64,000 nucleotides of DNA from JBBROS01 sp965217935 (GCA_965217935.1 OZ244581.1:2108001-2172000), one strand, 5' to 3'; positions 19,934 to 28,877 are shown, counted from the first letter of the stretch. The notes: generated from the sequence alone by a model not told the origin. Translations and numbers: made by a program.

Positions 19934-20935
19934 ATGAGCGTCAAAATAGGTATCGTCGGGGCGGGGATCATGGGAGCCGACCACGCCCGCATCCTGCACG
20001 ACGGCGTCGCCGGCGCCGAATTCGTGGCGATCCAGGACGCCGACGGCGAACGCGCCAAGCGGGTGGCCCGCGACTGCGGTGCGGGCCGCGTGTTCGACAC
20101 CGCTGCCCGGCTCATCGCCGATCCCGCCGTCGAAGCCGTCGTCATTGCCTCGCCGGACGAGACGCATGCTCCGCTCGTGATCGCCTGCCTGGAGCAGGGG
20201 AAACCCGTCCTGTGCGAGAAGCCTCTTGCCGACACGCTGGAGCAATGCCTGGCCGTCGTCGCCGCCGAGGTCCGCGGCGGCAGGCGCCTCGTCCAGGTTG
20301 GCTACATGCGCCGCTTCGATCCCGGCTACCGCGCGATGAGGCGGAGCGTCGCGGACGGCACGCTGGGCGCCCCGCTCTTCCTGCATTGCGTGCACCGCAA
20401 TGCGGTGGCGCCGCATTACATGACCTCCGAGCTCGTCATCGCCAACTCGGCCGTCCACGACATCGATGTGGCCCGCTATTTGCTCGACGACGATTTCACC
20501 GCCGCCACGGTGGTCAGCCCCCGCGCCTCGAGCAACGCGCCGTCTCGCCAGCCGCAGTTCACGGTATTGGAAACGAAGCGCGGCGCTGTGGTGGACATCG
20601 AGTCCTTCCTCGACGCGCAGTATGGCTACGACGTCCGGGCAGAACTCGTGTGCGAGCGTGGCACGGTCTCGCTCGCGCCGAATCCGCCGGTCGCGGTCCG
20701 CCAGGAGGGCCGGGACGGATTCGGCCTCAACCCGGATTGGCGCGGCCGGTTCGAGGACGCCTACCGGGAGCAGCTTCGCGCCTGGGTCGCTGCGATCGGC
20801 GCCGGCAAGCCGGCAGGGTCGAGCGCCTGGGACGGGTACGTCGCCTCGGCCACGGCGGCGGCTTGCCTGGATGCTTTGCGGTCGCGGTCGCGGGTTCCCG
20901 TAAACACCGACCCTCGACCGGACCTCTACGCCTGA
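19934..20935 (+). CDS. Gfo/Idh/MocA-family inositol dehydrogenase-like oxidoreductase
   Basis: 333 residues, the length of inositol 2-dehydrogenase. NAD-binding 'IGIVGAGIMGADHARIL', 'VIASPDETHAPLVIACLEQGKPVLCEKPLADT' with the EKP lysine, and 'GYMRRFDPGYRAMRRSV', which corresponds to the IolG substrate loop, are followed by 'SELVIANSAVHDIDVARYLL' with the conserved H-D-D triad (HDID). It likely oxidises myo- or scyllo-inositol, or an inosamine. Second of three dehydrogenases of this family in the locus; gene multiplicity suggests several stereoisomers can be used. Its 3' end overlaps the MFS remnant on the other strand. Confidence 0.9.
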   Translation: MSVKIGIVGAGIMGADHARILHDGVAGAEFVAIQDADGERAKRVARDCGAGRVFDTAARLIADPAVEAVVIASPDETHAPLVIACLEQGKPVLCEKPLADTLEQCLAVVAAEVRGGRRLVQVGYMRRFDPGYRAMRRSVADGTLGAPLFLHCVHRNAVAPHYMTSELVIANSAVHDIDVARYLLDDDFTAATVVSPRASSNAPSRQPQFTVLETKRGAVVDIESFLDAQYGYDVRAELVCERGTVSLAPNPPVAVRQEGRDGFGLNPDWRGRFEDAYREQLRAWVAAIGAGKPAGSSAWDGYVASATAAACLDALRSRSRVPVNTDPRPDLYA

Positions 20936-21258
20936 GCCGGATGTCCAGGCTCGATGGCGAGACTGACCACAATGCCGACTGCCGCTGCTGCGGCGCCGAT
21001 CAGGAAAATGCAAGAGGGGCCGCTTACTTCAGCGAGGGCGCCCAGCACCGGAAATACGAGAGAGCAGCCGGTTCCCTTCAACCCGGCAAGCGCCATGCCG
21101 CAGCCGAGCGTGACAGGGACGTGCAGCGGCAAGGCGGCGAGCGGAGCGCTGACGGTGACGAAGCCGAGCAACATCGCGGCGAGCAGGGGTCCGAGCGGCC
21201 TGAGAAGCTTCTCCTTCCCGTTGGGCGCGCTCGCCTTGACCCGTCGTGCCGCCGCCAA
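20926..21258 (-). pseudogene. MFS transporter remnant with internal deletion
   Basis: 110 residues. The N-terminal part 'PLGPLLAAMLLGFVTVSAPLAALPLHVPVTLG' is a typical first MFS helix. After 'MALAGLKGTG' the text passes directly to what looks like the end of another MFS region ('CSLVFPVLGALAEVSGPSCIFLIGAAAAAVGIVVSLA'). A full protein would be about 400 residues, so roughly 300 are missing. A non-functional leftover is more likely than a small membrane protein. The 168 bp between it and the SDR gene show nothing. Confidence 0.6.
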
Positions 21259-21426
21259 TTCAATCTTGTCGCCATGCGCGCCGGGCTTGTCTAAACGGTT
21301 GGAAGATGCGGCCCTATGCGCGTGCGTTTCGAGGGCGGCGTTCCGGGCGCCCTGACGGTGCCCCGGGCGGCGTCAGGAAAGCCTCCGGCCTCATCGTCGT
21401 CCTGGCCTCCGCTCCTTCGCTTGGCT

Positions 21427-22236
21427 TCAGAGCGGAGCTTCGGGATGAGGCGCCGACTCATAGGCGCCCCAGATGGCCTGATCGAAGGCGATCGTGGCGC
21501 CGGTCATCATGCCAGACTCGTCGGTGGCCAGGAAAGCCACCGCTCGCGCCACCTCCGCCGGGTCGAGCAGGCGCCCGGTCGGTTGCCGGGCGGTTGCGGC
21601 TTCCAGCCAGTTGGGATCGGCGCCGTGGAACTCCCGCTGGATCCGGTCCTCCCCGTCCGACGCCATCCAGCCGATGTTCAGGCCGTTGACGCGGATGCGG
21701 TTGCGTAGGAGCGCGTAGGCGGTGTTGCGGGTCAGCGTGTCGAGGGCGCCCTTGGACGCGCAGTAGGCGGCGATGAAGGGCTGGCCGGCCATGGCGGACA
21801 TGGACGAGATGTTGACGATCGCGCCCTCTATGCCCTCCCGCCGCATCACCTTGACCGTCTCCTGCATCAGGAAGAACGGCGCCCGCGTGTTGACGGCGAA
21901 GATCGCGTCGAACAGCTCGGGGTCGGTGTCGAGGATCGTGCCGCGCCTGGTGTCGCCGGCGGCGTTCACCAGGACGTCGATCCGGCCGAACAGCCGGTCG
22001 GCCTCCGCGATCACCCGCGCGCAATCCTCGGTTTTGCCCAGGTCGGCCGCTGCGAAGTGAACCGGACGGCCGGTCGCGGCGGCGATCGCGTCGGCTTTCG
22101 CCCGGCCCTTGGCCTCGCTGCGCCCGCAGGTCACGACGCCGGCCGCACCGCGCTCGGCGAAGAGTGTCGCAATCGCCGCGCCCAGGCCCTGCGTGCCGCC
22201 CGTGACGACGGCAATCTTGCCGCTCATGGATGTCAT
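21427..22236 (-). CDS. SDR-family oxidoreductase
   Basis: 269 residues, classical short-chain dehydrogenase: 'AVVTGGTQGLGAAIATLFAERG' (TGxxxGxG cofactor site), 'DVLVNAAGDT' (NAG), catalytic 'NISSMSAMAGQPFIAAYCASKGAL' (S...YxxxK) and 'AVAFLATDESGMMTGATIAFD'. Acts on an alcohol/ketone pair with NAD(P). Its 3-bp start overlap with iolE means they are translated together, so a role in the oxidation or epimerisation of an inositol derivative is likely. The substrate is not evident. The start could be ATG 22236 or the second ATG at 22224. Confidence 0.9.
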   Translation of the reverse strand: MTSMSGKIAVVTGGTQGLGAAIATLFAERGAAGVVTCGRSEAKGRAKADAIAAATGRPVHFAAADLGKTEDCARVIAEADRLFGRIDVLVNAAGDTRRGTILDTDPELFDAIFAVNTRAPFFLMQETVKVMRREGIEGAIVNISSMSAMAGQPFIAAYCASKGALDTLTRNTAYALLRNRIRVNGLNIGWMASDGEDRIQREFHGADPNWLEAATARQPTGRLLDPAEVARAVAFLATDESGMMTGATIAFDQAIWGAYESAPHPEAPL

Positions 22237-23147
22237 CGAACGCTCCCCGTGATGGTGTAGCCAGCCGCCGCCAGTGCCTCAGTAAGGGCGGCATGGCCGA
22301 TGCGGGCGTATTCGAGCGGCGGCGCCTTGGCTGGGTCCTGCTCCGCTTCCACGACGAACCAGCCCTCGTAGCCGACGCCGGCGAGCCGCTTGGCGACCGC
22401 GCCGAAATCCACGGTCCCGTCGCCGGGCACGGTATAGACGCCCTTCAGCACCGCATCGAGGAAGGACTCCCGTTCCCGCGCGAGACCGGCCAGCACGTCG
22501 CCGCGGACATCCTTGGCATGGACGTGGTTGATCCGTTTGCCGTGCTTGTCGGCCACCCGCAGCACATCCCCGCCGGCGAAGGTCAGGTGCCCGGTGTCGT
22601 AGAGAAGGCCCACGGCATCTCCGGTCGCGCACATGAGCCGATCGATGTCGCCCTCGCTTTCGATCGCCGTTCCCATGTGAGGGTGGAATGAGAGCTTCAC
22701 GCCCTGTTCGGCGCAGAACTCGGCGAATTCGGTCAGCTTGCGGCCATAGGCGCGCATGTCGTCGTCGGCCAGGACGCGGCGCGTCGAGATCGGCGCATTG
22801 CGTCTATTCTGGATCGTGCCCGCCGTCTCGCCATATACGAGGACAGGGGCGCCAAGATTGCGGAAGAGCTTAAGCTGCGCCTCGACTTTCGCCTTCTCGG
22901 CCTCGAGATCCGAATCGAGAACGGCGCCGGAATACCAGCCGGATACGAGCCGCATGTCGTGCGCCTTCAGGATCGGCCCGAGTTCCTCGCTGGTCTTGGG
23001 GAACTTGCCGCCGCTCTCGATCCCGGAGAACCCGGCCAGCCGCGCCTCGGCCAGACAGGTCTCCAACGTCGTCTCGCCGCCAAGCTCCGGCAGGTCGTCG
23101 TTCGACCAGGCAATCGGCGCGATGCCGAGCTGCGCTCCGAGCCTCAT
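22233..23147 (-). CDS. iolE: Myo-inosose-2 dehydratase
   Basis: 304 residues; ATG 23147 with GAGGAGGGAT RBS (the longer frame to 23243 is not needed). It has the AP-endonuclease-2-like TIM barrel 'LGIAPIAWSNDDLPELGGETTLETCLAEARLAGFSGIESGGKFP' (the IolE N-terminal signature) and metal-site residues in 'KLSFHPHMGTAIESEGDIDRLM', 'LLYDTGHLTFAGGD' and 'HAKDVRGDVL'. It dehydrates 2-keto-myo-inositol to the trihydroxycyclohexane dione, the substrate of IolD. MocC of rhizopine catabolism is the same family and cannot be excluded. Divergent from iolG. Confidence 0.92.
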   Translation of the reverse strand: MRLGAQLGIAPIAWSNDDLPELGGETTLETCLAEARLAGFSGIESGGKFPKTSEELGPILKAHDMRLVSGWYSGAVLDSDLEAEKAKVEAQLKLFRNLGAPVLVYGETAGTIQNRRNAPISTRRVLADDDMRAYGRKLTEFAEFCAEQGVKLSFHPHMGTAIESEGDIDRLMCATGDAVGLLYDTGHLTFAGGDVLRVADKHGKRINHVHAKDVRGDVLAGLARERESFLDAVLKGVYTVPGDGTVDFGAVAKRLAGVGYEGWFVVEAEQDPAKAPPLEYARIGHAALTEALAAAGYTITGSVR

Positions 23148-23293
23148 GATCCCTCCTCGCCTCCAGCGCGCAACGCAGAGCCGATCGAATTTGAGATGCG
23201 CGGACCAACGGGTCCGCGTTCCCTCATTCCCCGGCTTTTTCACCGACGCCGAGCTGAATATTGCACCCTCTCGGCCAGCTCACAGAACCATAG

Positions 23294-23331
23294 TTGACTT
23301 TTTGCAAGCTCTGCAATGGATATTGCGCAAT
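23294..23331 (+). promoter_or_regulatory. Candidate iolG promoter with palindrome
   Basis: TTGACT at 23294-23299 could be a -35. ATTGCGCAAT (23322-23331) is a perfect 10-bp palindrome overlapping the place of the -10/start. TGCAA half-sites recur around it (23303, 23312). It lies in the 225-bp divergent region of iolE and iolG, so a regulator could act on both. The regulator is unknown. Confidence 0.45.
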
Positions 23332-23372
23332 TGGGTGCAGGACGCGCCAAGCTGCAATCGTGGGAGGATGAT

Positions 23373-24374
23373 ATGATACGGTTTGCGCTACTCGGGTGCG
23401 GGCGGATCGGTGCGATGCACGCGCAAAACCTGGCCGGAGCGCCGGGCGGGCAGCTCGCGACGGTTTACGATCCCGTAGCCGAGGCAGCGAGCGCCGTGGC
23501 CGGGCGGTTCGGCTGCACCGTGGCGTCGAGCGCCGAACAGGCCATCCGGAACGCCGATGCCGTGCTGATCGCCACGTCCACCGCGACCCATGCCGAGCTG
23601 ATCGAGATGGCCGCCAAGGCCGGCAAGGCGATCCTTTGCGAAAAGCCGATCGACCTGAACCTCGACCGGGTCAAGGCGTGCCGGGCCGCCATCGCGGGAT
23701 GCGACGTGCCGATCCAGATCGGCTTCAACCGCCGGTTTGATCCAGGCCACCGCGCGGCGCGCGAGGCGCGGGTCGCCGGCGAGATCGGCACGCTCGAGCA
23801 AGTGGTCATCACCTCGCGCGATCCGGGCCTGCCCCCTCGTCCGTACTTGGCGGTCTCGGGCGGGCTGTTCCAAGACATGACGATCCATGATTTCGACCTT
23901 GCCCGCTTCATGCTGGACGACGAGCCTGTCGAGGTCTTCGCCGCCGGGAGCGCACTGGTGGACCCGACGATCGGGTCCGAGTTCGGCGACATCGACTCGG
24001 CCATGGTCGTGATGCGGACCGCCGACGGCAAGCTGTGCCATATCAACAACTCCCGCCGGGCGGTCTACGGCTACGATCAACGCGTGGAGCTCCTGGGCAG
24101 CGCGGGCATGATCGTGTCGGACAACCGGCGCGCCCATGAGTTGAGGCGCTTCGGCGCCGCCTTCACCGAGACCGCGCAGCCTTACCTCAACTTCTTCATC
24201 GAGCGCTACGCGGAAGCATACAGGGCCGAGATCGCAGCCTTCGTCACGGCGGTCAGAGACAATGCTCCGACCCAGGCCACGTTCGACGACGGCTACAAGG
24301 CGCTGGTGCTGGCGGAAGCGGCCGTCCGGTCGTTCAGGACCAAGCAAGTCGTAGCGGTCGAGACGGTCGGCTGA
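23373..24374 (+). CDS. iolG: Inositol 2-dehydrogenase
   Basis: 333 residues from ATG 23373 (RBS GGGAGGATG). Rossmann motif 'FALLGCGRIGAMHAQNLAGAPG', catalytic 'CEKPIDLNLDRVKAC', 'IQIGFNRRFDPGHRAAREARVAGEIG' and 'DMTIHDFDLARFML', where the His-Asp pair in the active site corresponds to that of IolG. It oxidises myo-inositol to 2-keto-myo-inositol with NAD+, the first step of the pathway; the product is IolE's substrate. Of the three paralogues this is the closest to classic IolG. Its end overlaps the desaturase pseudogene on the other strand by 41 bp. Confidence 0.93.
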   Translation: MIRFALLGCGRIGAMHAQNLAGAPGGQLATVYDPVAEAASAVAGRFGCTVASSAEQAIRNADAVLIATSTATHAELIEMAAKAGKAILCEKPIDLNLDRVKACRAAIAGCDVPIQIGFNRRFDPGHRAAREARVAGEIGTLEQVVITSRDPGLPPRPYLAVSGGLFQDMTIHDFDLARFMLDDEPVEVFAAGSALVDPTIGSEFGDIDSAMVVMRTADGKLCHINNSRRAVYGYDQRVELLGSAGMIVSDNRRAHELRRFGAAFTETAQPYLNFFIERYAEAYRAEIAAFVTAVRDNAPTQATFDDGYKALVLAEAAVRSFRTKQVVAVETVG

Positions 24375-25467
24375 GCGGCTGCTCGGCCGCGAGCGCAGCG
24401 GCGGCGGCGGGCGCAGGACGGCTCGCGGCCGGCAACTCCCGGGCAACGAACCAGGTGGGATCCCTCCGCTGCCTGAGCAATGCCGGGATGATCTCCTGAT
24501 AGGCAGCCCACAGGCTGGGATAGGCGGGCGGGCAATCGGCCTTGATCATCTCGTGCAGTTCTGGGAGCCGGTAGAACGGCGCCATCGGGAACATGTGATG
24601 CTCGATATGATAGTTCATGTTGATATAGAGGAAGTTGAAGACCTGGTTCATGTGGATGGTGCGCGTGTTCAGCCGGTGATCATACACGTCCTCATCGAGC
24701 CCGGCATGTTGGGTGACGTTGAAAAGCTGGGAGAGCGGGCCGCCGTAGAAGCGAAGCAGGACCAGGAACATGGCCGGCAGGACGCTGCCCGTGGCCAAGC
24801 AGGCGCCGAGGATGGCGGCGAACGCGGCGAGGTAGCTGCGCGACGCCCGCATCACCTTCCCTTCCTCGCCCTTGGGAACGAAGTGCTGGCCATCCTCGGT
24901 GATCCGGCCGGTCGCATTGCGGGCGATCCGGGAGAATTGCCGTAGGCCGTCCTTGATGAAAAAGAGGTCCAGCGCGATGCCGAAAACATCCGGCGGCCGG
25001 GGCGCCGCGATCTCCGGATCGCGTCCGACAATGACCGTGTGCGTATGATGGCGCGAATGACTTCAGCGATAGTAGAATCCCTCGCGCAGCGTCATGAATG
25101 CGCAGAGGTGGAACAGTGCGTCGTTGAGCCAACGCGTCTTGAAAGGGGTGCCGTGCGAGAGTTCGTGATGCCGGTGGTCGGCGGCGGCATATAGGACGCC
25201 GTACGCAGCAAAGGCCGGAATGCACCAGGGCGTTCCCCAAACAACGAACGCAGCAGCGCCGCAACCGGCCAGGAGGCCGAGCCACAACCCGATATGGCGA
25301 AGGGCGGCCGCGTCGGACCGCCTGATCAGGCGCTTCAACTCCTTGCGCGGGACCGCGCAGCAGAATCATTCCTGCTCGACCCGGTCCTCGAACGCCTCGT
25401 TGGTCAACTCGGCGGCGTCTGCTGCCCCACCTGAGAGCGCGTAGATTTTCCAAGCGGCACGCGGCAT
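24334..25467 (-). pseudogene. Fatty acid desaturase/MocD-like oxygenase with two nonsense codons
   Basis: Reverse strand from ATG 25467 ('MPRAAWKIYALSGGA'; RBS GGGAG). One reading frame runs through to 24334 but is broken by TGA at 25366-25368 ('VEQE*FCCAVPRKELK') and TGA at 25063-25065 ('GFYYR*SHSRHHTHT'). In homologues both positions are Trp, so each fits TGG to TGA. The three His boxes of membrane di-iron oxygenases are otherwise kept: 'HRHHELSH', 'HSRHHTH' and 'HIEHH'. Membrane oxygenases of this type occur as MocD in rhizopine (methyl-inosamine) catabolism, which fits the inositol setting (inference). No recoding signal is seen, so I call it dead. Confidence 0.8.
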
Positions 25468-25637
25468 CGATTGGCTCCCGTAAGCATTGTCAAGCGTCTG
25501 CATCCCCGAGTGCAAGACGGCAACTGAGAGGCTAGCACCCCAGTTCTGCTCTTTAGATTCTGTGCCGTAATATCTCTGATTGCTTGCAAGACTGCATGGC
25601 AAACAATGAAAGGTCTTTTCAGGAACGCGGCCGCAGC

Positions 25638-26474
25638 TCAGACGTTCTCCGGCCCGTAGAGCGCGAGCGGCAGCACGATCTGGGACGCCGCGAATGCTGT
25701 TGGCCGGACGGCCGCCTCCAACATCGCTTGCACGGCCGTCTCGGCAATGGCCCTGGTCGGCGTGGCGATGACGAGGTCAACGATGCCGTCGATCAGGGCG
25801 GATTGCGTGCTCGGCGTCAGCTCGTTGCCGACCAGCACCAGGTCAGTGCCGCGGCCCAGCTCGGTCACGGCGCGGATCACCCCGTCGATGCTGCCGCCGC
25901 CGGTGGCGTAGATGCCGGCGAGGTCCGGGTGGCGGCCGAGCAGGGTCAGTGCAGCGTCGTAGGCGACCTCCGGCTGCTCGAGGTCAATCACCGGCTCGAG
26001 CAGCCGGAAGCCGGGCGCCAACTCGCGCAGGTAGGAGCGCATGCTGATCTCACGGGTGTCGTGGTCCAGGTAGCGGTGGCTGCCGACGACGATGCCGACC
26101 GGACCTGGTTTCCTCGCCAGCCGGGAGATTGCCCAGGCAGCCGTTCGCCCGGCTTTGCGGGCATTGATGCCGATGTAGCCGCCGCGCTCAGGCGCGCTGA
26201 GATCGGAGAGCAGCGCGAAGGTCGGGATCCCCTCGCTCCGCAACAAGGCGATCTGCTCGCTGATCCGCGGGTGGTCGACCGCGACGACGGCAAGCGCGTC
26301 GGTTTGGCTGCCGAGGCGGCGCATCCGCTCGACGATCACCGGCACGTCCGGCTCGCAGACGAACTCGATCGCGGCCGTGCTGCGCTCGGCGAGCGTCCGC
26401 GTCGCCTGATCGAGCTCGGCCGCGAGCTGGCGGTAGAAAGCGCTGCCCTCCTTCTGCAACAGGAAGCCCAGGCG
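25638..26474 (-). pseudogene. LacI-family regulator, C-terminal part (interrupted by IS1-type element)
   Basis: Encodes the periplasmic-binding-like effector domain of a LacI regulator: 'FLLQKEGSAFYRQLAAELDQATR', 'RRLGSQTDALAVVAVDHP', 'GIYATGGGSIDGVIRAV' and 'LVLVGNELTPSTQSALIDGIVDLVIATPTR'. The frame is open to its left stop at 25638 but lacks a start and DNA-binding domain. These lie at 30032-30273. Joining the two pieces with one copy of CCCAGGCG gives a continuous ~356-residue LacI protein ('KPCRLG' + 'FLLQKEG'). The effector is probably an inositol derivative, judged from the flanking genes. Confidence 0.9.
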
Positions 26475-26571
26475 GGTAGTGTCTCAATTTGAAATTGGCC
26501 TTTTGTAGCCAACCCGCTCGCATCCGCCCCACGCCTCCCGATATGCTTAGCGGAAAGCACTTGGAGGTCAC

Positions 26572-26796
26572 ATGCAGTCGTTCACTCATCAGTACGCAAA
26601 GGGCGCTCGCGTCCGATACGTACATGCTCCCGGCGGAGGTCTCATCAGCGATACACTCATTGTCACGGTGAGCATCCCCTTGGACCCGAGTGATCCGAAT
26701 TATGATGCTCAGAAAGCAGCGGACCTTGAAACAGCGATCGTCGCGTATGCCAAGTCTCGTGGCAATCCATACCGCACGATTGCGTTGGAAAGCTAA
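26572..26796 (+). CDS. Hypothetical protein, first cargo gene of the IS1-type element
   Basis: 74 residues with a strong RBS (TTGGAGGTCAC before ATG 26572). It has no domain I recognise: a basic/aromatic N-terminus 'HQYAKGARVRYVHAPGGG', a beta-rich middle 'SDTLIVTVSIPLDP' and a helix 'YDAQKAADLETAIVAYAKSRGN'. Its stop is 2 bp before the next start, so the two are co-translated. Position just inside the left end of the element suggests cargo or accessory function. Confidence 0.6.
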   Translation: MQSFTHQYAKGARVRYVHAPGGGLISDTLIVTVSIPLDPSDPNYDAQKAADLETAIVAYAKSRGNPYRTIALES

Positions 26797-26798
26797 CG

Positions 26799-27038
26799 AT
26801 GCCCCGCGGACCCAAAGGCGAGCACCGCCCCGCTGACGTGATCGGCGCGGCGGTCAAGGTGATGCGGATCGCGACCGGCGAGGAAGAGGACGCGCCGCCG
26901 CCGGATAATGGCAAAGACCCAGCGGCGGTCAGTATGGGCAAACGCGGGGGTGCCGCTCGAGCTGCGGCTATGACACCGGAGCGCCGGGCGGAGATCGCCA
27001 GGAAGGCGGCGGCAAAGAGATGGGCCGAGTCGGATTGA
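26799..27038 (+). CDS. Small conserved protein with C-terminal 'MTPERR..IA.KAA..RW' motif
   Basis: 79 residues. The ends are typical of a widespread alphaproteobacterial small protein family: 'MPRGPKGEHRPADVIGAAVKVMRIATGEEED' at the start and 'GKRGGAARAAAMTPERRAEIARKAAAKRW' at the end, a basic alanine-rich helix that looks nucleic-acid binding. Some members are named RNA-binding in databases, but I know of no tested role. It follows the first cargo gene by 2 bp. A 46-bp hairpin follows its stop directly. Confidence 0.7.
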   Translation: MPRGPKGEHRPADVIGAAVKVMRIATGEEEDAPPPDNGKDPAAVSMGKRGGAARAAAMTPERRAEIARKAAAKRWAESD

Positions 27039-27084
27039 CATGTTCATTTTTTCCGCCTCAAATGAGGACCGAAAAATGAACATG
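27039..27084. promoter_or_regulatory. 46-bp nested inverted repeat inside the IS1-type element
   Basis: CATGTTCATTTTT (27039-27051) is the exact reverse complement of AAAAATGAACATG (27072-27084). Between them lies a second inverted repeat, CCTCA-AA-TGAGG. It could work as an intrinsic terminator after the second cargo gene on either strand, or as an operator for the HTH protein at 27767. Confidence 0.7.
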
Positions 27085-27091
27085 GTGAAAC

Positions 27092-27358
27092 ATGGGCGTT
27101 CCGCTGCTTAGATCAGAGATCACCGTCCGCAATCGCCTGCATGAACTTGGGTTCTGGCGGGAGCAGTTGCTTGAGATCATCGCTGCTATGGTGGCGGCAC
27201 GAACTGGCGCTACAGAGAACGACCCTCCCGGCGCTGGAGCTTGGTCGTCTTGGCGGATGGGGACACGGCGAAGCCGGGATATATTGGGCTCAGATGACCG
27301 CCTTGGTTTTTGGAAAAAGAACGAGGACCGTCAGATTAGTTCGGTGCTGAATAAGTAG
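27092..27358 (+). CDS. Hypothetical protein, third cargo gene (low confidence)
   Basis: 88-residue frame from ATG 27092, 8 bp after the hairpin, with only a weak RBS. The N-terminal part 'VRNRLHELGFWREQLLEIIAAMVAARTG' looks like a real helical protein. The second half is rich in Trp, Arg and Gly and less convincing, and an overlapping frame (27141-27350) also reads 'MTALVFGKR'. A frameshift near 27220 may therefore have broken this gene. No function is recognised. Confidence 0.35.
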   Translation: MGVPLLRSEITVRNRLHELGFWREQLLEIIAAMVAARTGATENDPPGAGAWSSWRMGTRRSRDILGSDDRLGFWKKNEDRQISSVLNK

Positions 27359-27376
27359 CGCGGCATTCGCCTAGTC

Positions 27377-27763
27377 GTGGCGAACACGGATGATGGCACA
27401 GGGTTAGACGATCCGAACCAGCCTCAAAATTCGTCCAAAAAGGGCGCAGGAACGGATGAACTGGTCAAACAGAATCAGGGATCGTTTTTGGCAGAGTTAG
27501 ATGCTTCCCTTCCCAAAATCGCAGTTGTGCCCGCTACGGGCGCAATCGTAAACTGGTATCTGTGCGTATATGCCAAAGGCGATGAGGTTCGCGCCGAACT
27601 ATCGTTGCCAAAGGCTGTCAGCGCTGGGTTCTTCGCAGACTTTCATGAGCGCATCTGCATTATCGGCCCAGGTGACGACTGGCGGGGCGGTCTGAGCCTC
27701 AAGACGGTACCAGAGACGCAATCCGAAGAACTGGAATTCGATATTCCTGTAAGCCGCAAGTAG
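27377..27763 (+). CDS. Hypothetical protein upstream of the HTH-ImmA/IrrE gene
   Basis: 128 residues from GTG 27377. The first 35 residues are polar and probably disordered ('GLDDPNQPQNSSKKGAGTDEL'); the rest has a beta-rich domain ('AIVNWYLCVYAKGDEVRAELSLP', 'ERICIIGPGDDWRGGLSLKTVP'). The stop is 3 bp before the HTH-protease gene, so they form a two-gene unit. ImmA/IrrE proteins are often paired with a small partner that they cleave or neutralise; that role here is inference. Confidence 0.65.
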   Translation: MANTDDGTGLDDPNQPQNSSKKGAGTDELVKQNQGSFLAELDASLPKIAVVPATGAIVNWYLCVYAKGDEVRAELSLPKAVSAGFFADFHERICIIGPGDDWRGGLSLKTVPETQSEELEFDIPVSRK

Positions 27764-27766
27764 GCA

Positions 27767-28828
27767 ATGAGCTTCAACCACCAAAGGCTTGGGATAGTCC
27801 GCGCCAGACGGATGCTTAGCCAGAAAGGACTTGCCGAGATCATTGGCTTAACACCGCACACGATCTCTAGGTGTGAGAAAGGCCTACATGCCCCAACCGA
27901 GGAGACGATCACGGCCCTGGCGAAGGCGCTCAATTATCCGAGAGAGTTTTTCTTTAGAGAAGACATAGACCGACCTTCGGAAGCTAGTTTCCGCAGCTTG
28001 ACGTCGATGACGGCATCTGTTCGCGACGCGGCACTTTCTGCGGGCAGCATTGGTTTTCTAGTCTCGGATTGGGTTGAGGAGCGCTTTAATCTTCCAGATG
28101 CACAGCTACACGATCTGAGCCTTTTTGAGCCTGAAGATGCTGCTCGCGTCTTGCGAGAAGCTTGGGGGCTGGGTGAACGACCGGTCTCCAACATGGTTCA
28201 TCTTCTGGAGTCAAAGGGGGTGCGCGTGTTCTCTCTCTCAGAAGAGACTAGGCATCTCAACGCCTTCTCTATCTGGCGCAGGTCCAAGCCGTATGCATTT
28301 TTGAATACGTTTAAAAGCGGCGAGAGTAGCCGGTATGATGCCGCGCACGAGCTGTGCCATTTGGTTATGCATCAGGACGGCGTTAGAGGCAGGGTTGCTG
28401 AGGAACAGGCAAACAAGTTTGCTTCTGCATTCTTGATGCCTCGCGCATCTGTCCTGGCATCTTTGCCAACCGCGCACTCCTTAGCTGGCATCGTCAGGGC
28501 CAAGTCAATTTGGAGAGTATCTGTTGCAGCCTTGAACTACCGTCTGCACAAAATCGGCGTTATTTCTGACTGGCAATATAGAGACTTTTGTATTCAAATT
28601 GCACAAAACAGATTCCACACGACTGAGCCTCAACCAATACAGCGAGAGGCCTCAATCGTGTGGCAGAAGGTTCTAAGATTGCTTTGGCAGGAAAGAAAGA
28701 CCGTATCGTCTCTTGCGAACGAGCTTGCTCTTCCAGAGTCCGAAGTCACAAACCTCATCTTCGGGACGCTAACACCAAACGGGGAAGGAAAGGCGTCTAG
28801 GCCAATCGCCGCTTTGCGTCTAGCCTAA
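27767..28828 (+). CDS. XRE-type HTH fused to ImmA/IrrE-family zinc metallopeptidase
   Basis: 353 residues. Residues 1-60 are a Cro/CI-type HTH ('IVRARRMLSQKGLAEIIGLTPHTISRCEKGLHAP', 'ALAKALNYPREFFF'). Residues ~145-245 are the ImmA/IrrE (COG2856) peptidase with the zinc motif 'DAAHELCHLVMHQD' (HExxH) and a downstream Glu in 'EEQANKFASAFLMP'. The last 100 residues are an extra helical domain. Such proteins cleave repressors or act in toxin-antitoxin-like and defence-linked modules. The base composition is visibly lower in GC than the chromosome around it, which supports transfer. It lies 3 bp after its small partner gene. Confidence 0.9.
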   Translation: MSFNHQRLGIVRARRMLSQKGLAEIIGLTPHTISRCEKGLHAPTEETITALAKALNYPREFFFREDIDRPSEASFRSLTSMTASVRDAALSAGSIGFLVSDWVEERFNLPDAQLHDLSLFEPEDAARVLREAWGLGERPVSNMVHLLESKGVRVFSLSEETRHLNAFSIWRRSKPYAFLNTFKSGESSRYDAAHELCHLVMHQDGVRGRVAEEQANKFASAFLMPRASVLASLPTAHSLAGIVRAKSIWRVSVAALNYRLHKIGVISDWQYRDFCIQIAQNRFHTTEPQPIQREASIVWQKVLRLLWQERKTVSSLANELALPESEVTNLIFGTLTPNGEGKASRPIAALRLA

Positions 28829-28841
28829 TGAAAAACTTGGC

Positions 28842-28870
28842 TTGACGCTAAGCAAAAAAGTTCATATGAT
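28842..28870 (+). promoter_or_regulatory. Sigma-70-type promoter of the IS1 transposase
   Basis: TTGACG (28842-28847), 17-bp spacer, TATGAT (28865-28870). Predicted transcription start at about 28877 is directly at the ATG at 28878, so the transposase mRNA would be leaderless or nearly so. Confidence 0.7.
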
Positions 28871-28877
28871 GCCAGGC

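Noticed and set aside
25063..25368. UGA read as tryptophan or selenocysteine in the MocD-like gene
   Set aside because: Several intact genes in the window end in TGA, no hairpin typical of SECIS follows, and other remnants also carry stop codons at Trp positions.
27141..27350. Alternative cargo gene in another frame
   Set aside because: The frame lacks an RBS and family. It may show a frameshift in the third cargo gene, so I mention it there only.
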